A stretch of 64,000 nt of DNA from HRBIN30 sp964534275 (GTDB taxonomy: Bacteria; Desulfobacterota; Binatia; HRBIN30), in contig CAZHQG010000002.1 of assembly GCA_964534275.1 (NCBI GenBank), forward strand, positions 124,001 through 188,000, read 5' to 3'. This document shows, one piece after another, positions 9,159 to 16,749 of this stretch (positions within the stretch are counted from its first letter, which is position 1; each line of letters starts with the position of its first letter). The position numbers were made by a program, and so were the translations under genes. Below the pieces are notes generated by a model. It saw only the letters and a program-made list of their open reading frames with translations. It did no database searches and was not told the origin of the DNA.

Positions 9159-9816
9159 CACAGCTACCGTGGCTGCAAGGCACGCTGCGCATGTCCAGCA
9201 CCAGTTCGACGATGCCGAGCAGCAATACAGCGCTGCTGTACTCGGCATGTGGGCATTCCTGATCCAGGAGGTCATGTTCTTTGGCGGCCTGTTCTTGGCC
9301 TATGCCATTTATCGTGCGAGCTACCCGGAGGCCTTCGCTCACGGTAGCCACCACCTGGACGTGACCTTAGGTGCCTTCAATACCGCTGTGCTGATCGCCT
9401 CGAGCCTGACCATGGCCTTGGCAGTGCACGCGGCCCAAACGGGTCATCGGGCGCAGTTGATCCTGTTTTTGTTTCTTACTTTGCTGTTGGGCTCCACCTT
9501 TCTCGGCGTGAAGGCGATCGAGTACAGCCACAAGTGGCACGAGGGGTTGGTCCCGGGATTACAGTGGCGACTGGAGGGCCCCGATGCTCGCCATCAGTTG
9601 ATCTTTTTCTCGCTGTACTTCGCCATGACAGGCATGCACGCCTTGCACATGGTGGTGGGTGCCATAGGCCTGATCGTCCTTCTGTTTTTCGCGTTGCAAG
9701 GGAAGTACAGCGCGGAATACAACACGCCGGTGGAGATGTTCGGCCTGTACTGGCACTTCGTGGACATCGTGTGGATCTTCTTGTTCCCGCTACTCTACTT
9801 GTTTGCTCGCCACTGA
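9151..9816 (+). CDS. coxC: Cytochrome c oxidase subunit III
   Basis: Structural membrane subunit of the caa3 oxidase, 221 residues with five to seven predicted helices. The family-typical AVLGMWAFLIQEVMFFGGLF and TGMHALHMVVG are present, as is the C-terminal GLYWHFVDIVWIFLFPLLY. The start is a TTG at 9151, preceded by a very strong GAGGAGGTGA ribosome site. No ATG is available until residue 33, inside the first helix, so the TTG is well supported. It overlaps the end of coxA by 8 bases. Confidence 0.95.
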   Translation: MASTATVAARHAAHVQHQFDDAEQQYSAAVLGMWAFLIQEVMFFGGLFLAYAIYRASYPEAFAHGSHHLDVTLGAFNTAVLIASSLTMALAVHAAQTGHRAQLILFLFLTLLLGSTFLGVKAIEYSHKWHEGLVPGLQWRLEGPDARHQLIFFSLYFAMTGMHALHMVVGAIGLIVLLFFALQGKYSAEYNTPVEMFGLYWHFVDIVWIFLFPLLYLFARH

Positions 9817-9832
9817 GGAGGAACTCCGAACC

Positions 9833-10138
9833 ATGTCGTCGCACGTCGTACCGACACGCGTCTACTTCGCGATCTTTCTGGCGTTGATGGTGCTCACCGC
9901 AATGACGGTAGCGGTGGCCTATGTCGATCTCGGCGTGTTCAACAACGTTGTCGCTCTGGCGATCGCGTGCACAAAAGCCGCGTTGGTCGTCTTGTACTTC
10001 ATGCACGTTCGTTACAGCGATCATTTGGTCAAGCTTTCCATCCTCATTGGCATCTTGTTCTTGATGATCTTGTTCGGCTTCACGCTTGCCGACCCGCTCA
10101 CCCGACAGTGGGTGCGCCCCATCCAGTACATCTGGTAG
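9833..10138 (+). CDS. coxD: Cytochrome c oxidase subunit IV (caa3/PF03626 type)
   Basis: Small subunit IV of the caa3 oxidase, 101 residues with three hydrophobic helices. The family-like YFAIFLALMVLTAMTVAVA and IACTKAALVVLYFMHVRYS are visible. ATG 9833 follows a GAGGAGG ribosome site at about 9815; the frame upstream of it is only a short extension into coxC. It is the last gene of the respiratory operon. The following 142 bases hold no T-rich hairpin, so no intrinsic terminator can be pointed to. Confidence 0.92.
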   Translation: MSSHVVPTRVYFAIFLALMVLTAMTVAVAYVDLGVFNNVVALAIACTKAALVVLYFMHVRYSDHLVKLSILIGILFLMILFGFTLADPLTRQWVRPIQYIW

Positions 10139-10280
10139 TTCTTCTGGGTTAGCGGCACCCGGGCGATTAGCTCCGGCTCGAGTCCGGTAGCGGTCGATCA
10201 CGGTAGGCTCGACCTACGCCCGCGCGTGTGGCAGGGAAACTAGCGACACCCCATAGCCCGAAGATGGAGGAGGAAGCGCG

Positions 10281-11492
10281 ATGCCCACGCCGCTGGAGGG
10301 AATCCGAGTGGTCGATTGGACGATTTGGCAGCAGGGCCCTGTTGCCTCGGCCATGCTTGGCGACTTGGGCGCTGAGGTCATTAAGATCGAACAGCGCGAG
10401 AGCGGAGATCCCGGCCGCGGTATTCTGAAGATGAGCGGCATCGACTTGAGCGACCGGCCGAACTTTTACTTCGAGGCCAACAATCGCAACAAGCTCGGGA
10501 TGGCAATCGACCTGAAGAAACCGGAGGGGCGAGAAATCGTGTACCGCTTGGTGGAGAAGTCGGACGTGTTCATCCAGAACTTCCGTCTGGGTGTCGCTGA
10601 GCGGTTGGGGCTTGGATACGAAGACCTGGCTAAGCGAAATCCCCGCCTGATTTACGCGAGTGCGACTGGCTATGGCGAGCGCGGGCCGGAAGCAGGGGAC
10701 CCGTCGTTCGACCAAATGGGGCTGGCTCGCTCTGGTTTCATGTATGCGGTTGGCGAGCCAGACATGCCACCGTTACAAGTGGCCGGCGGCATCGCGGATC
10801 AAATGGGCGCAATCATGCTTGCCTACGGCGTGCTTGCTGCGCTCATTGCCCGCGAGCGCTACGGCGTTGGCCAAAAGGTAGACGCTTCCCATTTGGGCAG
10901 CATGATTTGGCTGCAGGGGTTGTCGGTGTCCTCGCGCGCCATGATGGGGTTTGCGATTCCGCGGCTACCGCGAAAGTTCGCCGCCAACCCTCTTTGGAAT
11001 CACTACCGTTGCCAAGACGGACTGTGGATTTGCCTGGGGATGTTGCAGCCCGACCGTTACTGGGCGGATTTCGTGCGCGTTCTCGGACACCCGGAGCTGG
11101 CGACGGACCCGCGCTTTGCCGACTTGCGAGCACGCGCTGCCCACGCTGCCGAGGCAGTGGAAATTTTGGACAACATTTTTGCCACCCGGCCGCGGGCGGA
11201 GTGGGTCGAAATTTTGCGCCAAGGTGGGGATTTCATTTTCACCGTGGTGAACACGGTGGACGACCTTCCGAACGACCCTCAAGTGACTGCGAACGATTAC
11301 ATCGTGCCCTTTGAACATCCACGGTTCGGGCCCACCAGTATTGTGGGCTTGCCAGTGCACTTGAGTGCCACGCCTGGCAGCATCCGCCTCCCTGCGCCAG
11401 AGTTCGGCCAGCACACAGAAGAAATCTTGGTCCGGTTGCTTGGCTACACGTGGGACGATGTTGCCGCGCTCAAGGAACGCGAGGTCATTTAG
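10281..11492 (+). CDS. CaiB/BaiF family (class III) CoA-transferase
   Basis: Predicted to move CoA between a carboxylic acid and an acyl-CoA donor, in the cytoplasm. Length of 403 residues is standard for class III CoA transferases. The N-terminal LEGIRVVDWTIWQQGPVASAML and GAEVIKIEQ segments are diagnostic. The catalytic Asp is probably that of GDPSFDQMG (near residue 143), aligning with the Asp that forms the aspartyl-acyl anhydride in formyl-CoA transferase. The substrate cannot be told from sequence; similar genes act on bile acids, carnitine, oxalate or 2-methylacyl-CoA. The gene stands alone, with a good GGAGGAGG site, and its stop overlaps the stop of the opposite-strand gene by 8 bases. 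Confidence 0.93.
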   Translation: MPTPLEGIRVVDWTIWQQGPVASAMLGDLGAEVIKIEQRESGDPGRGILKMSGIDLSDRPNFYFEANNRNKLGMAIDLKKPEGREIVYRLVEKSDVFIQNFRLGVAERLGLGYEDLAKRNPRLIYASATGYGERGPEAGDPSFDQMGLARSGFMYAVGEPDMPPLQVAGGIADQMGAIMLAYGVLAALIARERYGVGQKVDASHLGSMIWLQGLSVSSRAMMGFAIPRLPRKFAANPLWNHYRCQDGLWICLGMLQPDRYWADFVRVLGHPELATDPRFADLRARAAHAAEAVEILDNIFATRPRAEWVEILRQGGDFIFTVVNTVDDLPNDPQVTANDYIVPFEHPRFGPTSIVGLPVHLSATPGSIRLPAPEFGQHTEEILVRLLGYTWDDVAALKEREVI

Positions 11493-12813
11493 AATCGACA
11501 GGATAATGCTCGCGCACCCAGGCGAGAGCGGCTTCGCGGGTGACAAGAGTTCCATCGAGCTGCAGGTCGCGGACCTTTCGCAAAATTTCGCCGAGTTGTG
11601 GTCCGGGGCGGTAGCCGAGAGGTAGAAGGTCTCGCCCGCGCAAGAGCGCAGGGGGCAACGAGCCCTGTTTGCGGAATTCTTCCAGCTTTGCTCGACAAAA
11701 TTCCCAGGTTTCGAGATTCCGGTTGGACGCCAAGATGTCCATGCGAATGAGCTCCAGAAGCTCGTCGATGCCCTCTTGAGCCAAAAAGCGCTTGAGGGTG
11801 CTCGGCCGCATCTCCCGAGCATGGATGTGGCGCAAGTGCTCACGCACGAGAAACGCCACGCGCTCCCAAGTTTCTCGACTCCGGCGCAGCCGCTGGCAAA
11901 TCTCGACCGCCATTTCTGCCCCACGTTCGCAGTGCCCATAAAACGTAATCCGGCCGTTGCTTCGCGCCTGCGTTACAGGCTTCCCCACATCGTGCAGTAA
12001 AGCGCCTAAGGCCAGGGTCACTGTGGGCCGCTCCAGTTGCTCGATTACGAGCAGCGTGTGTGTCCACACGTCTCCTTCGGGATGGTTGTCGGGCGATTGC
12101 TCCACGCCTTTCATCGCGGCAACCTCGGGGAGGATGTGCAAGAGCAGCGTTGTGGCATCCAACAGCTCGAATGCCCGGCGCGCAGCCCCGCGCTCACCTT
12201 CGGTGAGCATGCGCACGATTTCGTCGCCAATGCGCTCCCAAGAAATGTCGCAGATTGTGTGCGCATTTGCCTGGATTGCCGCGAATGTTGCCGGCTCGAT
12301 TTCGAAGCCAAGCACTGCGGCGAAACGGACCGCCCGCAACATACGGAGGCGGTCTTCAGCAATACGCGCCGCTGGATCGCCAATCGCCCGTAGGAGTTTC
12401 CGCTCTAGGTCTTCCCGGCCACCGACAAAGTCCAAGACTTGGTTGGTCGCGGGATCTAGAAACATTCCGTTGATCGTGAAGTCGCGCCGCTGCGCGTCGG
12501 CCTCTGGGGTAGTAAAGCGCACTCGGACAGGACGCCGCCCGTCGACGTACTCTTCGTCCGTACGGAAGGTGGCAACTTCGATCGGGGGCCCGTAATCCGC
12601 CACCAGTACCACGCCGAATTGCGCTCCCACAGGGATCGTCCGCCGGAAGAGTTTTTGGACCTCTGTGGCCGGAGCATTGGTTGCCACGTCGAAGTCTTTG
12701 GGTTCCCGGCCCAGCAGAAGGTCCCGCACGCACCCTCCAGCGAGCAGGGCGACAAAGCCCGCCTGGCGCAGGCGGTCGGCAATTTGGCGTGCAGCGCGCT
12801 CTTTTTCCGACAC
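11485..12813 (-). CDS. tRNA nucleotidyltransferase / poly(A) polymerase family protein with HD domain
   Basis: Class II nucleotidyltransferase that adds CCA (or poly(A)) to RNA 3' ends. The head motif LLAGGCVRDLLLG followed by DFDVAT holds the metal-binding Asp pair. RRDFTINGM, the RRLRMLRAVRFA-type neck and EDRLRM follow in the usual order. A C-terminal HD phosphohydrolase domain is marked by LGALLHDVGKP and HCERGAEMA, which points to a CCA-adding enzyme with 2',3'-cyclic phosphatase-type activity rather than a pure poly(A) polymerase. The start is uncertain: GTG 12813 fits the family N-terminus (442 residues), while the open frame runs up to a TTG at 12903. No ribosome site is clear for either. 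It converges on the CoA-transferase gene. Confidence 0.9.
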   Translation of the reverse strand: MSEKERAARQIADRLRQAGFVALLAGGCVRDLLLGREPKDFDVATNAPATEVQKLFRRTIPVGAQFGVVLVADYGPPIEVATFRTDEEYVDGRRPVRVRFTTPEADAQRRDFTINGMFLDPATNQVLDFVGGREDLERKLLRAIGDPAARIAEDRLRMLRAVRFAAVLGFEIEPATFAAIQANAHTICDISWERIGDEIVRMLTEGERGAARRAFELLDATTLLLHILPEVAAMKGVEQSPDNHPEGDVWTHTLLVIEQLERPTVTLALGALLHDVGKPVTQARSNGRITFYGHCERGAEMAVEICQRLRRSRETWERVAFLVREHLRHIHAREMRPSTLKRFLAQEGIDELLELIRMDILASNRNLETWEFCRAKLEEFRKQGSLPPALLRGRDLLPLGYRPGPQLGEILRKVRDLQLDGTLVTREAALAWVREHYPVDSK

Positions 12814-12937
12814 CAGAGGGGATGCTCGCAAGCTGCGAACGCAGGCGCAAGCGGCGCGCGAGGGTACGCTCTCATTGCCGTACGGCCGAGCGCTGCCGCA
12901 CAAGCACCCAGCGTCCAGAAAGGAACGTTCCGCGAGC

Positions 12938-15706
12938 TTATCCCGGAGAGGACGAACCTTTGCGCTGGCGCTTACGCCACCACAGGGCTGCGAGGCCAGT
13001 GGCCCACAAAACTGCTGCCGAGCGAGATCGCGGAGCAGCGGGGTCCAAATCGCAAGAGCAAGCGTCGCGGTCCAACGGCCCGAGCACCGTGCCGGTTGGC
13101 GTCGGCGTGGCCCCAGTGGGTGTGGTCGGCACAGGGGTCGTCGGCGTTACCGACGGTGTGACCGGCGTCGGAGTGGCGCAGAAACGCTGCTCTTCGACGC
13201 AGATCTCGCCGCCCCGGCACGGGGAGCCCGAGGATACGCAGGCACGCTGGCTCTCGTTGCAGATCTCGACGCCATCACAGAACAGCCCGTTGTCGCAGTT
13301 TCGGCTCTGCCCACCGGTACAGAAACCAGCAATACAAACCTCGTCGATGGTGCAGAAGGCGCCAGTGGAACATGGAGTGCCGTCTACACGCTGATTCGGA
13401 CATTGCCCGGTGCGCGGATCGCAGTTCCCAATGTCGTGGCAACCGCCACCGGTGGTGGAACAATCCTTCGGAGTGCCGATGCAAGTACCGTCGATGCATT
13501 GGTCGCCAAGTGTACATAGGTTACCGTCGGAGCAAGGCGTGCCGTCGGGTCGCTCGTTGGGGCAGCGTCCAGTTGCCGGATCGCAAGGGCCGACGTCGTG
13601 GCAACCATCGGTTTTCGAGCAGTCTTTTGGCGTGCCGATACACAGGCTCTGTTGGCAGCGGTCGTCGAGGGTGCAAGCATTGCCGTCGTTACACGCGGTG
13701 CCATCGGGGCGTGGGTTCGGGCACAAGCCCGTTTGCGGATCGCACTCGCCAGCGTCGTGGCAGCCATCCGCCCCCGTGCAGTTCACCCGTTGGCCTTGGC
13801 AGCGACTGCGCACGCACTGATCGTTGCGGGTGCAGAGATTTTGGTCGTCGCACGGAGTCCCGTCGGGGCGTGGGTTGGGACACAAGCCCGTTTCCGGATT
13901 GCACTCCCCGGGGTCGTGGCAGCCGTCAGCGCCTGAGCAATCGACTTGGGTGCCGCGACAGCGGCCTCGGAGGCACTGGTCGTTTTCCGTGCACAGGTTA
14001 CCGTCGTCGCAAGTGGTTCCGTCGGGGCGCGGGTTGGGGCAGAGACCCGTGGCCGGGTCGCAGGTCCCTGCATCGTGACAACCGTCGGTACCCGTGCATT
14101 GCACGGCAGAGCCTGTACATCGCCCTGCGATGCAGCGGTCGTTTTCGGTACACAGGTTCGAATCGTCGCAGTCCGTACCGTCCGGCTTCACCGGGTTGGA
14201 ACACTCGCCTGTAGCTGGGTCGCAGATGCCCGCCTCGTGACATGCGTCGAGAGGCGCGCAGGTTTTTGTCGTGAAGACGCAAATTCCGTCTTCGCCGCAC
14301 CGTTCCTCGGTGCACAGGTTTTGGTCCCGGCAATCGCCATCGGTTTGGCAGCTCGGCAGCAAGTTCGTTTGGATGTACACGTCGGAGTGCTCGTTTTCGT
14401 CACCTGGGGTGAGATTGGTCGCGAGCGAGGAAAACGCTGCCAGCAGGGGTTGGCACGACAAAGCCGGGGCAACGTCCAGCACTGCAGCATTGGCTTGCTC
14501 CCCGAGGGCGTTCCGGTCGATGAGGTACGTGCGCTGCGAAACCAAATCGCGCAAGAACAAGCTCGGCACTTGGTTGTAGTCCTCGACCACCAAATTGGTA
14601 GCCTCGCTGCCAAAGGCGACAAAGCGGCCGCTGCAGTCTAACGCTGGTGCGTACGAAACCCCGTTGCTGTCCCGTCCGAGGAAGCTCACGCTTGCGCGCT
14701 GGGTTTGACCCGTGGCGCGGTCATGCACGAACACATCGACCAGACCGTTACGGTCGTCGGGGACAAGGTTACTGGCTAGCGACTTGAACGCCACGATCCG
14801 GCCGTCCGCGCTGATTGCAGGAAGGATGCTATCTGCATTGCCGATCTCGCCCGAGGAGCTGCGGCTGACCAATTCAAGACGGCCAGTGGCACGGTCGCAC
14901 ACGAACACATCTAGAGCGCCATTGGTGTCGTTCGGCACGAGGTTCGTTGCGGCGGATACGAAGGCCACGAACCGGCCGTCGGCACTGATCGCCGGCTGCG
15001 AGGAGGGACCGTTTGGCTGCACAGCGCCGCACGGTCGCTCGGTCGTGCCGAGCTCGCGATCGCGCACGAAAATGTCCGCCACGTTGTTGGTGTCGTCAGG
15101 GACCAAATTGGTTGCAGAGGATTGGAAGGCCACGAAGCGTCCGCTCGCATCCAGTGCGGGTGAGGTGCTGGGACCGTTCCCTTGCAAACCTGCGGTGCTC
15201 ACACTGGCCCGCTCGGTGCGTCCTTCCGCACGGAGTCGAACGAACACATCGGCGACTCCATTGGTGTCGTTGGTCACGAGGTTCGTCGCCACGGAGTCGA
15301 AAGCAACGACATTGCCGTCTGCATTGATCGCCGGATGGTCGCCACTTTGCTGGCTGCCCAGGTTCGCTTGAGCCCCGGTTTCGCTTACGCTCACGCGTTC
15401 CGTGCGAGCCAAGGCCCGGTCGCGCACGAACACGTCGCGCGCTTCGTTGGTGTCGCCGACCACCAGGTCGGAGGCGTCGGAAAAAAACACGACATAACGG
15501 CCGTCGGCGCTGACTCCAGGGGCCCGGCTGGCAAAGTTTCCGGCGCGGCCGGCCCGGTTTGCGCTCACAAGTTCCGGCGCATTGCCCGCAAGTTGCGCAA
15601 TGCTGGGCAAGCCTGTTCCCCACAGCGACAGCCAAACAGCGAGAATGCGTGCGAGCTGTTGCCACCCGACTTGCAATCTTCCGACCCGTCCCTTCACCGA
15701 ACCCAT
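12938..15706 (-). CDS. Secreted beta-propeller/Cys-rich repeat protein with MYXO-CTERM-like C-terminal anchor
   Basis: A 922-residue exported protein of unknown function. ATG 15706 has a GGAGG five bases upstream and begins a signal peptide ending near SIAQLAG. Residues about 45-390 hold roughly eight 43-residue TolB/PD40-type repeats of the form SADGRFVAFxSxATNLVPxDTN..DVFVRDR, expected to fold as a beta-propeller. Residues about 400-830 hold about seven 47-residue Cys-rich repeats (CDPxTGxCPNPRPDGTxC, then NLCTENDxC), probably disulfide-bonded. A Thr/Pro linker leads to a tail with CSC, a hydrophobic helix and RKRQRK, resembling the MYXO-CTERM sorting signal. It is probably displayed on the surface. 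The longer open frame upstream to 16009 has no signal peptide and is not used. Confidence 0.85.
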   Translation of the reverse strand: MGSVKGRVGRLQVGWQQLARILAVWLSLWGTGLPSIAQLAGNAPELVSANRAGRAGNFASRAPGVSADGRYVVFFSDASDLVVGDTNEARDVFVRDRALARTERVSVSETGAQANLGSQQSGDHPAINADGNVVAFDSVATNLVTNDTNGVADVFVRLRAEGRTERASVSTAGLQGNGPSTSPALDASGRFVAFQSSATNLVPDDTNNVADIFVRDRELGTTERPCGAVQPNGPSSQPAISADGRFVAFVSAATNLVPNDTNGALDVFVCDRATGRLELVSRSSSGEIGNADSILPAISADGRIVAFKSLASNLVPDDRNGLVDVFVHDRATGQTQRASVSFLGRDSNGVSYAPALDCSGRFVAFGSEATNLVVEDYNQVPSLFLRDLVSQRTYLIDRNALGEQANAAVLDVAPALSCQPLLAAFSSLATNLTPGDENEHSDVYIQTNLLPSCQTDGDCRDQNLCTEERCGEDGICVFTTKTCAPLDACHEAGICDPATGECSNPVKPDGTDCDDSNLCTENDRCIAGRCTGSAVQCTGTDGCHDAGTCDPATGLCPNPRPDGTTCDDGNLCTENDQCLRGRCRGTQVDCSGADGCHDPGECNPETGLCPNPRPDGTPCDDQNLCTRNDQCVRSRCQGQRVNCTGADGCHDAGECDPQTGLCPNPRPDGTACNDGNACTLDDRCQQSLCIGTPKDCSKTDGCHDVGPCDPATGRCPNERPDGTPCSDGNLCTLGDQCIDGTCIGTPKDCSTTGGGCHDIGNCDPRTGQCPNQRVDGTPCSTGAFCTIDEVCIAGFCTGGQSRNCDNGLFCDGVEICNESQRACVSSGSPCRGGEICVEEQRFCATPTPVTPSVTPTTPVPTTPTGATPTPTGTVLGPLDRDACSCDLDPAAPRSRSAAVLWATGLAALWWRKRQRKGSSSPG

Positions 15707-16008
15707 ACAACCTCCATCAGTCTCTGCGTGCCCCTCGCCCGTCGTCGCGGGCGCAAAGAATCGTGTGGCTGCCTCTTTACCGTAAAAAGCGGCAAATCCC
15801 AACAGCTTCTCAAGCGATTCCACGCCACTGCGCTTGGGGATTTCGCCTCGAGATGTTTGGTGAACGCCGACTCCGGCCGACTCCACCAGCCCGTCGATCA
15901 CAGCTCTGGGATGCTGCAGCTTGCGCGCGGACAATGGAGGCGATGCCAGCGACCGGGATTGGTCCGTTCTTTCGGGGGCCGGCCATGTTGGTTGTCCCAG
16001 GCTTCCCA
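15707..16008. other. Divergent intergenic region between the secreted repeat protein and the TetR operon
   Basis: About 300 bases separate the minus-strand secreted-protein gene from the TetR operator. A plus-strand frame is open here but its translation is low-complexity and family-free, so it is treated as noncoding upstream DNA. The region should contain the promoters of both divergent units, although no clean -35/-10 pair was recognised. Confidence 0.5.
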
Positions 16009-16032
16009 AATTTTGAACATTGGTTCAAAATT
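16009..16032. promoter_or_regulatory. Perfect 10-bp inverted repeat, probable TetR operator
   Basis: Arms AATTTTGAAC and GTTCAAAATT flank a 4-base centre (ATTG). The repeat is markedly AT-richer than its surroundings and lies 6 bases before a GTG that can start the TetR-family gene. Placement, symmetry and size fit an autoregulatory TetR operator; binding is inferred, not shown. No second copy was seen in the window. Confidence 0.65.
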
Positions 16033-16038
16033 CAGGCC

Positions 16039-16749
16039 GTGTCTGAAAACGCTGGAGCCAATGCCGGGTATGCAAAATCGGCCGATACACGCGCGCGGAT
16101 TCTCGCGGCGGCGTTGGAGGAAGCCGGCAAGACAGGGTTGCACCATGCTTCGGTGGCGCGGATCGCTGCGCGTGCCGGGGTCGCGGTGGGCAACCTACAT
16201 TACCACTTCGGTTCGCGCGAAGGTTTGCTGTGCGAGCTGATGGGCTCGCTGATCTCCGACCTCGTGTTGCGGCTTCATGCGGTGGATGCGGGCGAACACG
16301 CCGATTTTTTCGAGCGCCAACGTGCCGCACTGCTCGTGTACTTGGAGTACCTGCGTGCCAATCCCACGTATGTTCGTCTGGCCGACGAGATCAAGCTTTA
16401 CGCTCCTGATCTCTACCGCCGAGCGGTGGCGAGCTGGGTGGATCGTATGGCAGAGCGCATCCGCGCCGGTATCCGGGAAGGCAGCGTGCGTCCGATGAGT
16501 GAAGCCGAAATTACAGCGCAGGCTCACTTGCTGTTGGGGGCGCGTCACTTCCTCGAGCAAATGTTGGAAACGAGTGACGGGCTCGACGATGCGGCCATCG
16601 TCGACGCTTACATCTCGCTGCTGCGCGACGGGCTGGCGCGGCGCGAGAGGGGCGCCCGCTGGGTACGTGGTTCGGCGAAGGCCGCCACGCAGTCCAACCA
16701 ACGGCAAGCAAGACGCCGCGCGCACGAAAAGAAAGGGGTGGGTCGATGA
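16039..16749 (+). CDS. TetR/AcrR family transcriptional regulator
   Basis: DNA-binding repressor expected to control the monooxygenase-crotonase-thiolase genes that follow. With the GTG 16039 start it has 236 residues. The helix-turn-helix lies at about residues 15-60: DTRARILAAALEEAG, then ASVARIAARAGVAVGNLHYHF with the typical GNLHYHF recognition-helix end. The C-terminal ligand domain is divergent. GTG 16039 is preferred because a perfect palindrome sits just upstream and would otherwise be inside the coding region; ATG 15985 is an alternative giving 18 extra residues. The basic tail (QARRRAHEKK) is unusual. The stop overlaps the next start (ATGA at 16746), linking regulator and monooxygenase in one operon. 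Confidence 0.88.
   Translation: MSENAGANAGYAKSADTRARILAAALEEAGKTGLHHASVARIAARAGVAVGNLHYHFGSREGLLCELMGSLISDLVLRLHAVDAGEHADFFERQRAALLVYLEYLRANPTYVRLADEIKLYAPDLYRRAVASWVDRMAERIRAGIREGSVRPMSEAEITAQAHLLLGARHFLEQMLETSDGLDDAAIVDAYISLLRDGLARRERGARWVRGSAKAATQSNQRQARRRAHEKKGVGR

Noticed and set aside
10139..10280. tRNA-like look of the spacer after coxD (GGCTCGAGTCC)
   Set aside because: It has a T-loop-like stretch, but no acceptor, D or anticodon arms can be formed around it.
13142..14300. Several plus-strand open frames antisense to the Cys-rich repeats
   Set aside because: They are shadows of the repetitive secreted-protein gene and carry no family signal.
15707..16009. 101-residue N-terminal extension of the secreted repeat protein
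   Set aside because: A signal peptide with a good ribosome site begins at 15706; the extension has no signal character.
15559..16038. N-terminal extension of the TetR frame back to 15559
   Set aside because: The extension is low complexity, overlaps the divergent secreted gene and would place the palindrome inside the coding region.
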